Position numbers and translations under genes: made by a program. Under the pieces are notes generated by a model. It was not told the origin of the DNA, ran no database searches, and saw only the letters and a program-made list of their open reading frames with translations. DNA of 64,000 nucleotides, taken from Shouchella tritolerans. Lineage in GTDB: Bacteria; Bacillota; Bacilli; Bacillales; Bacillaceae_D. The stretch's first letter is position 1. The number at the start of each line of letters is the position of its first letter. Shown one piece after another: positions 33,253-41,004 of the stretch. The stretch lies in assembly GCF_025770735.1 (NCBI RefSeq), contig NZ_JAODPB010000006.1:124001-188000 (forward strand), in the 5' to 3' direction.

Positions 33253-34059
33253 TTACCATAGCTCAAGGACAGTGCTTACAACACGTACTTGCTCCAACTC
33301 GACCTTTGGCCGTTGCGGATGGATGTATACCGCATTCATTCCGAGCAAAACAGCGGGGGCGATTTCGTTAATGAAATTATCGCCAACACTGACTGCTTCT
33401 TCTGGTTTTACCTCGTAGTGGGACAGAAGTTGTTCAAAAAGGCCCATCGTTCTAGTCGGTTTTTGGGCAGATGAAATGATATGCTCAAACACGCCTTCAA
33501 GCCGTAATTCTTTAAATAAGCGCCCAACATCATCCCGGTCACTATTTGTCATCACAACCACATTTGCGTGTTTCTTCAGCTCAAGAAGCTTGTCCCGCAG
33601 CCCAGGAAGAGGCTCAAGTTGAAATTTGTCTGATACCATATATTCTTTTGTCGCTTGATAGCTGGAATAACAGTCTGTTACTCCGTAGTGTTTGGCACAA
33701 ACAAATGGATACCACCAACCGTCGCCAATCGCGATCATGTCTTCAAAGTTAAACGACAATTCACCAGTATACACTTCATCGACAGAGGCCTGGTCGTACT
33801 GTTCGCCTTCCCATGTATGAGCGGCGATTACTTTTAATGTCATCGGATCAATCGTTAGAACAGCGTCACGGGCGACATCGTATGCTTTTCCAATTTGCAC
33901 AACATGATTCCCTGCTTTCATCGCCTCGTAATCAAGCTGAAATTCAAGCCGGTCTTTTTTAGCAACCTTTTGTTGCAAATGGGTTGCATAAAAATCAAAA
34001 TGGTCGGTCCCTTCGTATAAGGTTCCATCCAAATCAAAAACAACCAATTTATAGTTCAT
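33253..34059 (-). CDS. HAD superfamily hydrolase
   Basis: This 268-residue enzyme is probably a phosphatase. The four HAD motifs are present: DLDGTLYE at residue 9-16 with both aspartates, VVMTNSDRDD, the lysine in SAQKPTRT and VGDNFINEI. A cap domain of about 110 residues with several Trp and Tyr (IGDGWWYPF) follows motif I and would set specificity. AAGGAGAG precedes the ATG at 34059. It stands alone between the lipoprotein gene and the divergent glycosylation operon. The substrate is unknown. Confidence 0.85.
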   Translation of the reverse strand: MNYKLVVFDLDGTLYEGTDHFDFYATHLQQKVAKKDRLEFQLDYEAMKAGNHVVQIGKAYDVARDAVLTIDPMTLKVIAAHTWEGEQYDQASVDEVYTGELSFNFEDMIAIGDGWWYPFVCAKHYGVTDCYSSYQATKEYMVSDKFQLEPLPGLRDKLLELKKHANVVVMTNSDRDDVGRLFKELRLEGVFEHIISSAQKPTRTMGLFEQLLSHYEVKPEEAVSVGDNFINEIAPAVLLGMNAVYIHPQRPKVELEQVRVVSTVLELW

Positions 34060-34330
34060 AAAAAACTCTCCTTTCAAGTCCCTTTCCAGTTTAAACCGAT
34101 CTCATTTGGCGCGCCAGCTGTTAGCGGCAAAAAACACAGAGAATCAACAAGCTAATCTGTCGGCAACTTGTTTGTACTTTTATTTACAAATTGAAAACGG
34201 TTCACTGAGATACTTTTTTACAAGCAACCATAGTTTTTCGCATTTTGCAAACGAACTGTAAGATTGAATAGGCGTGAAACAGGGTAAGATAAAATGGAGC
34301 AATATCTTGTAAAGAAATGGAGGCTCGGAG

Positions 34331-35287
34331 ATGAACAAGCCGTTGCTTTCTGTTATCGTCCCTTCATTTAATGAAGAGGAAAATGTTGAACCTTTTTACT
34401 TTGCTTTAAGGGAAACTCTTAAGGATACCCACTACCGCTGGGAAGTCATCTATATAGACGATGGCAGTTCCGATGGCACGCTGCCGTTGCTCCAGCGTTT
34501 ATCTACTTGGCATCCACAAGTACATTATGTGTCATTTACACGGAATTTTGGCAAGGAAGCTGCTATCGTCGCAGGATTCCAGCATGCCAAAGGAGACTGT
34601 GTTGTTGTTATTGACGCTGATTTGCAACATCCGGTCCATTTGATCAAAGACCTGTTAGAAGGTTTTGAAGAAGGGTATGATCAAGTGATTGCTTGCCGTG
34701 ACCGAAAAGGAGAGGGCTTTTTTCGTAGCACAGCCTCAAAACTGTATTACAAGTTCATCAACAAAATTGTCGATGTTGAGCTCGAAGACGGTGTCGGCGA
34801 TTTTCGCTTGTTAAGCAGACGCGCTGTCGACGCGCTTTTGATTATGAGCGAAGGCAACCGCTTCTCAAAAGGGCTGTTTTCTTGGATCGGTTTTGACCAA
34901 AAAGTCGTTTATTACGAAAATGTTTCCCGGCAAAATGGCGAATCAAAATGGTCTTTCTCTAAGTTGGTCAATTATGGCATTGATGGAATCGTGTCTTTTA
35001 ATATGAAGCCATTGCGCATTTGCTTTTACATGGGCGGCTTTATTTTAGCAGCTGCTCTTCTGTACATTTTCATTATGTTTGCTGAAATCATCCGTACAGG
35101 CATTGATGTCCCTGGCTACTTTACGATTATTTCAGCCGTGTTGTTTTTAGGAGGCGTACAGCTTGTGTCTCTAGGGATCATCGGTGAGTATATTGGCAGG
35201 ATTTACAATGAAACGAAACGTCGCCCCCATTATTTAGTGAAAGAAACAAATGCGACTAAAGGAAAACGGTATGAACGAGCGCACTAA
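34331..35287 (+). CDS. csbB: undecaprenyl-phosphate glycosyltransferase, CsbB/GtrB type
   Basis: This 318-residue membrane-bound GT-A enzyme transfers a sugar, GlcNAc in B. subtilis CsbB, from a nucleotide sugar to undecaprenyl phosphate on the inner face. The GT2 domain has SVIVPSFNEEENV, the DDGSSDGT nucleotide site and the DADLQHP metal-binding motif; the loop QNGESKW follows, then two C-terminal helices. The gene overlaps gtcA by 17 bases. In B. subtilis csbB is under sigma-B; here the upstream region has GGGTAA near 34285 but no good matching -35 box, so I make no promoter call. Confidence 0.92.
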   Translation: MNKPLLSVIVPSFNEEENVEPFYFALRETLKDTHYRWEVIYIDDGSSDGTLPLLQRLSTWHPQVHYVSFTRNFGKEAAIVAGFQHAKGDCVVVIDADLQHPVHLIKDLLEGFEEGYDQVIACRDRKGEGFFRSTASKLYYKFINKIVDVELEDGVGDFRLLSRRAVDALLIMSEGNRFSKGLFSWIGFDQKVVYYENVSRQNGESKWSFSKLVNYGIDGIVSFNMKPLRICFYMGGFILAAALLYIFIMFAEIIRTGIDVPGYFTIISAVLFLGGVQLVSLGIIGEYIGRIYNETKRRPHYLVKETNATKGKRYERAH

Positions 35288-35690
35288 CATATGGAAGAAA
35301 ATCTACCACAACTCGTTTGTCCGTTTTGCTTTCGTCGGCGGAATTAATACAGGAACGTTTTACTTGCTTTACTTGCTGTTTCAGCAAGTCTTTTCGCTCC
35401 ATTATTTAGCTGCCCATGTGACAGCTTTTTTACTGAGTATGATTGGCTCTTATTTTTTAAATGTATTTTTTACATTTGGCGTTAAGCCTTCTTGGAAAAC
35501 ATTCCTGCAATTTCCGTTGACGCAAGCTGTCAACTTTAGCGTATCGACAGTGCTTGTTTTTGTACTCGTTGAATGGATCGGGTTGCCTGCCCCTCTTGCA
35601 CCTTTAGTGGCTGTCCTATTCACTGTCCCAATTACGTATATTGTCACTGCAAAAATTTTAAAACGAGATGGAGTCCAACATGAAGTTTAA
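35271..35690 (+). CDS. gtcA: GtrA/GtcA-family lipid-linked sugar flippase
   Basis: This 139-residue protein has four membrane helices and the GtrA signature near the N-terminus (FVRFAFVGGINTGTFYLLY). The family is thought to flip the undecaprenyl-phosphate sugar made by the CsbB-type enzyme to the outer face. I chose the ATG at 35271 with AAAGGAAAA upstream; the frame opens eight codons earlier inside csbB. Its end overlaps the yfhO start. Confidence 0.9.
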   Translation: MNERTNIWKKIYHNSFVRFAFVGGINTGTFYLLYLLFQQVFSLHYLAAHVTAFLLSMIGSYFLNVFFTFGVKPSWKTFLQFPLTQAVNFSVSTVLVFVLVEWIGLPAPLAPLVAVLFTVPITYIVTAKILKRDGVQHEV

Positions 35691-38271
35691 TTTAAGGACG
35701 TTGCTTTCTTTATTGATCGGAAGCGTGCTATTTGCAGCAGCTGCGCACGCTTTTTTCTTTTATCAGTCGGCAAACGGCCAATTCATGGTCGGTCCCAATG
35801 ACGGCACAGCGCAAATGTTGCCCTTTAAGCAATTTCTGTACAGCCTGTACAGTGAAGGATCGTTCTTTTATTCCCTTCAGTTTGGCCTCGGAGGAGGGAT
35901 TTTCAGCCAACTTGCTTATTATTTTGCCACAAGCACTGTATTCTTCCTTACATTTCTTGTTATCTATTCTGGCGAAGTACTTGGGCTGTTTGCTGATCCT
36001 GACACGGTCCTTTTTTGGGGGCAAGCGGCTGTCTTTGTAAACGCATTCCGCCTTGCGGCTGTTGTGTTCATTACATCACTCGTATTTTGCTATATGAACA
36101 TAAAAGCCAAGTACGCCTTTATCGGAGCCGTGTTATATGGCGGAAGTGTAATGTATTTTAGACACGCTGCTTTTTGGGAATTTTTTGCGGATGCTTATTT
36201 ATGGTTGCCTCTACTCGTGCTTGGCGTTGAGAAAATCATTCGCGAACAGAAACCATGGTGGCTGATTGCTGCTATTGCTTTGTCACTAGTGAACAATTTT
36301 TACTTTGCCTACATGAACTTTCTGTTTATTGGCCTTTATGCACTCTTGCGCTTTTTCTTTCCTTTGTCCGATCATGAAAGTTCAATCAAGCAACAGCTGC
36401 GCTTGTATATCCCTTCTGTTTTAATCGGCTTTTTGATCGGAGCCATCGCCTTTATACCGGCGGTTTACGGGTATGTCAATAATTATCGCCCCGCCTTTAC
36501 TGATCCAATTAAATGGGTTGAATTGCATGACAACGTTTTTTATACGAGCAGGCTGCTCATTTTGCCAGCCATTTTCATCTTTTGCCTGTTTGCACGCTCT
36601 CTTTATAAACAAAAGCCTTTTCGCTTTTTTGCGTTTATGGCCTTGTTGTTTGTCGCTTTCCATTATAGCCCGATGATCGGTAGCGTCTTTAATGGCTTTT
36701 CAGCTCCCCAATACCGGTTTCAATATATGGGGTCTTTTTTGCTAGCAGCTGCCGTTGCCGTTGCCTTGCCGTCATTAAAAACATTGGCCAAACGCGACTT
36801 TTGGATTGCCTTTTTTCTAACAGGCTTCGCTTTCGCGCTCAGCTATTTATTAGGATATGAAACATCGTCCTTATTCCAATCTGGCCAAGCTTATTTGCTG
36901 ATGATTAGCGCTGTGCTAACACTGGTGCTTTTGCTCTTCGTGCAAAAACATCCTAAAGTTTGGATGCCCATCTTACTTGTTAGCCTTGCCGTTTTACAGC
37001 TTGGACTTGCGAATATTTACCAAAAAGAGCGCCTCTATGAAAACGGAAACTTGCACAATACATCGGCAGCATTTTTACAAAGCCATGAGTATGACCACGA
37101 CGCTCAGCGGGAGCTGCTTACAGAGGCAGTCGATGAAAGGCCTCTTTCCAGAGTGGAGTGGGTCGCTGATTTCCGCAACAACACACCACTTGTTCAAGAT
37201 TTTCATGGGACGAGCGCCTATTCGAGTGTGTTAAATAAGCATCTTCTGTTCTTCTACTATCATGATTTGCAAATTGACATGAACCGAGAAAGCGTCAGCC
37301 GTTATTCGGGCTTTGGAGATCGCGCTAACTTGCATAGCTTATTCCAAGTCAAATATAAACTCGCCGATCAACATAAAGAATCGCCGATCCCATACGGTTT
37401 TTCAAAAGTGGCCAACAATGAACGCTATACACTTTACGAGAACGAAAACGTCCTTCCTTTTGCCCGTGTCTCTTCTTCGACCTATAGTGAAGATCAGCTT
37501 TCGTCGTTAAGCATCCTTGATCGGGAGCACGCCATGCTTGAAGGCATTATTGTCGAACCGGGTCTAGAGACGGCCGAGTTTACACCACAAGCCCAAAACC
37601 GTATAAACGAAGCTGAAATTGAAGCAGTAGGCGGAACATATGAAAATGGCCGATTGACTGTGACGGAAGAAATAGGGGGGATTGACATTTACATAGGTGA
37701 ACGGGATGAAAGCGAGATCGATGACTACTTGTCATTTTATCTCCGGAACAATTCTGAGACTGCTCCATTATTTCAGTTAACAGTCAATGAATTCAAAACC
37801 TCGCGCAAATCCCGTGAGTCGATTTACCGAACCGATGTAAACCACATAACGATTCGTGTAGCGGCCAATGACGTATTATCGTTACGCGTCCCAGAAGGAA
37901 GCTATACATTAGACGAGTTGGCGCTTTACACAGAAACCTATAGCCGCCTTGATGAAGCAGTTGAAACGAACGAAGACATTCCTGTTCAATTGTCTTCGCG
38001 GGAAATAGCGATTGATTATGCCAATGATGAGGAGAACAAGGTGCTGGCCATACCTGTGCCTTATGAAAAAGGCTGGGAAGTGGAGGTTAATGGTGAAAAG
38101 GCTGAACTGCTTAAAGTAAACTATGCCTTTCTCGGCGTACCCTTGCAAGCAGGCGAAAATCACATCGTCTTTTCTTACTTGCCTCCATTCTTCCGCCTTT
38201 CCGCCTTTTTAACAGCCACTGGTTTGCTTTTAGCGGCTGGTTGGGCGATTGCAAGAAAAAAACAGCGATAA
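35680..38271 (+). CDS. yfhO: YfhO-type GT-C glycosyltransferase
   Basis: This 863-residue protein has about 12-14 membrane helices. The first extracellular loop carries the acidic GT-C motif region (MVGPNDGTAQMLPFKQF) near residue 35-50, and a large extracellular domain occupies residues about 455-830, closed by a last helix. In B. subtilis YfhO adds GlcNAc from the lipid carrier to lipoteichoic acid. The length matches that protein. The start overlaps gtcA, with GATGGAG upstream. It completes a synthase-flippase-transferase operon. Confidence 0.92.
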   Translation: MKFNLRTLLSLLIGSVLFAAAAHAFFFYQSANGQFMVGPNDGTAQMLPFKQFLYSLYSEGSFFYSLQFGLGGGIFSQLAYYFATSTVFFLTFLVIYSGEVLGLFADPDTVLFWGQAAVFVNAFRLAAVVFITSLVFCYMNIKAKYAFIGAVLYGGSVMYFRHAAFWEFFADAYLWLPLLVLGVEKIIREQKPWWLIAAIALSLVNNFYFAYMNFLFIGLYALLRFFFPLSDHESSIKQQLRLYIPSVLIGFLIGAIAFIPAVYGYVNNYRPAFTDPIKWVELHDNVFYTSRLLILPAIFIFCLFARSLYKQKPFRFFAFMALLFVAFHYSPMIGSVFNGFSAPQYRFQYMGSFLLAAAVAVALPSLKTLAKRDFWIAFFLTGFAFALSYLLGYETSSLFQSGQAYLLMISAVLTLVLLLFVQKHPKVWMPILLVSLAVLQLGLANIYQKERLYENGNLHNTSAAFLQSHEYDHDAQRELLTEAVDERPLSRVEWVADFRNNTPLVQDFHGTSAYSSVLNKHLLFFYYHDLQIDMNRESVSRYSGFGDRANLHSLFQVKYKLADQHKESPIPYGFSKVANNERYTLYENENVLPFARVSSSTYSEDQLSSLSILDREHAMLEGIIVEPGLETAEFTPQAQNRINEAEIEAVGGTYENGRLTVTEEIGGIDIYIGERDESEIDDYLSFYLRNNSETAPLFQLTVNEFKTSRKSRESIYRTDVNHITIRVAANDVLSLRVPEGSYTLDELALYTETYSRLDEAVETNEDIPVQLSSREIAIDYANDEENKVLAIPVPYEKGWEVEVNGEKAELLKVNYAFLGVPLQAGENHIVFSYLPPFFRLSAFLTATGLLLAAGWAIARKKQR

Positions 38272-38287
38272 TGCTGTTTTTTTCTTG
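38252..38287 (+). terminator. terminator of the csbB-gtcA-yfhO operon
   Basis: A 15-bp A+T-rich stem (38252-38266 with 38273-38287) whose loop holds the yfhO stop codon ends in a T run. It is a strong intrinsic terminator overlapping the gene end. Confidence 0.9.
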
Positions 38288-38390
38288 CCTTTAAACAACG
38301 AAACTGTTATTATGGAGGTTAAATCTACAAAAAACGGCCATGGCAATATTCATATGATTATGACAAAATATTAAAGAAGGAGGATTCTTA

Positions 38391-38555
38391 ATGAAACGAA
38401 TTTTTATTGGTTATGTCGCTTTGCTCATTGGACTTGGCGTTCTGCTGCTTTACTTAGGTGTTTCAGAATTGGCAATTACTTGCACCATGTTTGTTTTACT
38501 CGTACTCGGTTCAATCCTTTCTCTACTATTCAAACCCCGCAACGCTCAAAGCTAA
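38391..38555 (+). CDS. small membrane protein, 54 residues
   Basis: AAGGAGGA lies at the right distance from the ATG, and the product is two membrane helices (YVALLIGLGVLLLYLGV and CTMFVLLVLGSILSLLF) with a basic tail. The frame, the strong ribosome site and the composition support a real gene. The family is not recognised. It is followed 84 bp later by a second small membrane protein gene. Confidence 0.7.
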   Translation: MKRIFIGYVALLIGLGVLLLYLGVSELAITCTMFVLLVLGSILSLLFKPRNAQS

Positions 38556-38638
38556 CAATGAACCAGGAGCTAGCGATCTTTTGACCGCAGCAGAGTTGTC
38601 CGCTACAATACATGTAGCAACACTACTGGAGGTTCGAC

Positions 38639-38818
38639 ATGTCCAAAGCTACCCAAAAGAAACCACCTAATGAGACATTCGGAATGATTTTTGGCCTTTT
38701 GATTGGAATTGCCGTTAGTATTGCTTTAAATAGCATCCCACTTGGAATCGTTATTGGCATTGTTGTCGGTACAATGGCAAGTTTTTATTCAAAAAAACAG
38801 AAACCAGACAAAGATTAA
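38639..38818 (+). CDS. small membrane protein, 59 residues
   Basis: The product starts with a polar segment (MSKATQKKPPNETFG), has one long or two short helices in a Gly/Ile-rich stretch (FGLLIGIAVSIALNSIPLG, IVIGIVVGTMASF), and ends in lysines. GGAGG precedes the ATG and a terminator follows directly. I do not recognise a function. Confidence 0.72.
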   Translation: MSKATQKKPPNETFGMIFGLLIGIAVSIALNSIPLGIVIGIVVGTMASFYSKKQKPDKD

Positions 38819-38843
38819 CCGGCTCATTTCAGGCCGGTTTATA
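38817..38843 (+). terminator. terminator of the small membrane protein gene
   Basis: The repeat 38817-38823 with 38833-38839 encloses a 9-nt loop and is followed by TTATATTG. It begins inside the stop codon. Confidence 0.8.
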
Positions 38844-39030
38844 TTGTAAAAACGCTAACAGCTAGTTTAATGGTTGCTCACCTTCTATTCGGATGCTCAT
38901 TCTCGTTCTTCCCCCAGCTGACAAGTGTTCTCTATTAGTCTAAGTGATGGTTAGGGCCGGTTATTTGTGAATGTCTGCCTTTTTCAGCGCATAAACATAG
39001 GTTCATACCATTTATGCGAGGAGGTAAACT

Positions 39031-39540
39031 ATGTTTAAAAAACGGGCCGCTCCCTCTTTCTCGGGCCCTCCACCTACTCCATCTGCTGGGCCAGTGACGC
39101 GGGGAGCAAGTTCGCCAACTGTATCCAAAGAGCAGCGGGCTGAGTTGCAGCAATTTACCCAATTGTCTTACCAATCAGTGGCGGAATATGAGCAGCTTCG
39201 CAGCCAAGCGCCTACGCAACACTTGGCTTCTCTTATTGATGCGACCATTGAAGAAGAAAAAAATCATTATCAAACGCTGGTTCATGCTTACAAGCAATTA
39301 AGCGGCAAAGACCCTACTATTACCGAACCTACCTTACCTCGAAACGACTATATACCGGCTTTAAAAGCGGCGTTTGAAAAAGAACAAGCTGCAGCTTATG
39401 CGTTTGAACAGGCGGCTCGCTTTGCCCCTCACCCTGCTTTGAAAGAAATGTATGCTTCTCTTGCTCGTGATGAGCAGCGACATGCCTTATGGCTACTATC
39501 TTTCTTAACGATCTACAGCACTGGCGGAATTTCATATTAA
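39031..39540 (+). CDS. ferritin-like/rubrerythrin-fold protein
   Basis: This 169-residue protein has a Pro/Ser/Gly-rich N-terminal tail of about 30 residues and a four-helix bundle. Di-iron ligands are in place: Glu in SVAEYEQLRS, E-E-E-K-N-H near residue 73, Glu in FEKEQAAAYAFEQA and DEQRH near residue 148. Bacillus proteins of this kind are found in spore coats or handle peroxide and iron. GAGGAGGT is one of the strongest ribosome sites in the window. The exact role is unknown. Confidence 0.8.
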   Translation: MFKKRAAPSFSGPPPTPSAGPVTRGASSPTVSKEQRAELQQFTQLSYQSVAEYEQLRSQAPTQHLASLIDATIEEEKNHYQTLVHAYKQLSGKDPTITEPTLPRNDYIPALKAAFEKEQAAAYAFEQAARFAPHPALKEMYASLARDEQRHALWLLSFLTIYSTGGISY

Positions 39541-39572
39541 AAAAAGCTAGAAGCGGTTCGCTCTAGCTTTTT
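39541..39572. terminator. shared terminator of the ferritin-like gene and fdhD
   Basis: An 11-bp stem (39541-39551 with 39562-39572) has A and T runs on both sides. The fdhD stop codon lies inside its right arm. Confidence 0.92.
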
Positions 39573-40372
39573 AGCTCGATTCGTTCTGGCACCGTATAGA
39601 CATTCATCGAGCGATTGCGAATAAAACCGACTGTTGTTATGTTCAATTCCTCGGCAATTTGCAGTGCCCTATCGGTTGGGGCCGATTTGGACAGAACTAG
39701 CTCACAACCGATTTTAGCCACTTTAAGAATAATTTCCGCTGACAGCCGGCCGCTAAAAACCACTAATTTGCCTTGCAGGGAAAGCCCGTTTTGCAAACAA
39801 TGGCCGTAGAGTTTATCTAAAGCATTGTGGCGGCCGACATCTTCCCGCATGAGAAGCAGTCCATCCTTCGCCGCCAATGCTGCATTGTGGACACCGCCTG
39901 TTTGCTGAAATGTACGTGCATTTTCCTGGAGCTCCGCCATTAACCGGAAACAATCGCCAGCATTTAGCTTCACATCTCTTGTTTGCACTTTCTTCGCTGT
40001 CTTTGCATCGGCCGCAAAGACGAACCCTTGCCTGCTCATCCCACAGCATGATCCCATATACCGTTTTGTTTGCAAGTGCTGGTGCAAGCGATCTATTGGC
40101 CGTACTAGTTCAATATGGATAAACCCTTGCCTATCATCGATCCATATCGTCTTTACTTCCTCATACGCTCGGATAAGGCCTTCGGAAACTAGAAATCCAA
40201 TGGCCATTTCTTCCAAATAGGTTGGCGTACAAACAAGCGTAGCAAACTCCTCACCGTTGATTTTCAGCGTTACAGGCTGTTCCCTCGCAATGGGATCGTC
40301 TATCCGCAGTGGCTCTCCTGCCTGAAAACGCCATATTTGTCTTGATGTTTGTATGTTCTTTTCCATAGGCAT
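39563..40372 (-). CDS. fdhD: formate dehydrogenase accessory sulfurtransferase
   Basis: FdhD passes sulfur from a cysteine desulfurase to the molybdenum cofactor, which formate dehydrogenase needs to be active. The 269-residue protein has TYLEEMAIGFLVSEGLI near residue 60-76, the sulfur-carrying cysteine pair in GSCCGMS near residue 127, the block GGVHNAALA and VGRHNALDKLYG, and the late SGRLSAEI. It follows the DUF1641 gene closely, as part of the formate dehydrogenase operon. The start ATG 40372 has AAAGGAA ten bases upstream. Confidence 0.95.
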   Translation of the reverse strand: MPMEKNIQTSRQIWRFQAGEPLRIDDPIAREQPVTLKINGEEFATLVCTPTYLEEMAIGFLVSEGLIRAYEEVKTIWIDDRQGFIHIELVRPIDRLHQHLQTKRYMGSCCGMSRQGFVFAADAKTAKKVQTRDVKLNAGDCFRLMAELQENARTFQQTGGVHNAALAAKDGLLLMREDVGRHNALDKLYGHCLQNGLSLQGKLVVFSGRLSAEIILKVAKIGCELVLSKSAPTDRALQIAEELNITTVGFIRNRSMNVYTVPERIELKS

Positions 40373-40377
40373 AACCG

Positions 40378-41004
40378 TTATTTCCTTTTCCAGATAAGCG
40401 GAAGCGCGCAAGCAAGAGCGCCTGCCGCTAACATGTACCACTTTCCTTGTGCAGGTTGGCGCTTTGGTGCATTCCGACGGGTAACGGGTTCGGAACGCTC
40501 GTGCATCGTTTGGTTTTCTTCTATGTCTTCCTGATTGATGCCCAATCCTTTTACGATTGCAAGCAGCACATTCATTCCTTCGATCACTTGCTCGTCTCTC
40601 AACGCGCGGAGCAAACCGGCAAAGCCTCCACCTTGGCCCTCAACATGTTCATAATCGGCAACTTTTTCAATGCTTGAGTTGATTTTATAAACGATTGGTT
40701 CCAAGTCTGCCATTCTCACTGTACCCAATGCTTCAACGAGTAATAACATGTTCTTGAGCGACTGTGTCACATTGGGATGATCAAGTGCTATTACAATTCG
40801 CTCCAATATTTTATCGCTTTGGCCTATTGCGCCGTGGGCGATATCAAGCGCCCCCTTTTCGTGGATACGGCCAAGGAGCTTTACGGCGGACTCGATCGCC
40901 TCCTTGTTGTCTAAAAAAGCGTCTTCCAGCTCTTTTAAATCGTTTTGGCGCTTTTCTGCTGGGTCTATTTCAAGCTTACGGATGACCGTCGTCGCCTTAG
41001 CCAT
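40378..41004 (-). CDS. DUF1641 protein of the formate dehydrogenase operon (YrhD-like)
   Basis: This 208-residue protein has an alpha-helical DUF1641 core (residues about 25-145, ending in [20 protein letters not shown]), a basic linker ([12 protein letters not shown]) and one C-terminal membrane helix with a WKRK end. DUF1641 proteins occur beside formate dehydrogenases in Bacillus (yrhD beside yrhE) and may anchor the enzyme at the membrane. Its start overlaps the end of the dehydrogenase gene by eight bases. Confidence 0.85.
   Translation of the reverse strand: MAKATTVIRKLEIDPAEKRQNDLKELEDAFLDNKEAIESAVKLLGRIHEKGALDIAHGAIGQSDKILERIVIALDHPNVTQSLKNMLLLVEALGTVRMADLEPIVYKINSSIEKVADYEHVEGQGGGFAGLLRALRDEQVIEGMNVLLAIVKGLGINQEDIEENQTMHERSEPVTRRNAPKRQPAQGKWYMLAAGALACALPLIWKRK

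Noticed and set aside
34180-34330. Sigma-B promoter before csbB
   Set aside because: GGGTAA is present, but no GTTT-type -35 box stands at a fitting distance.
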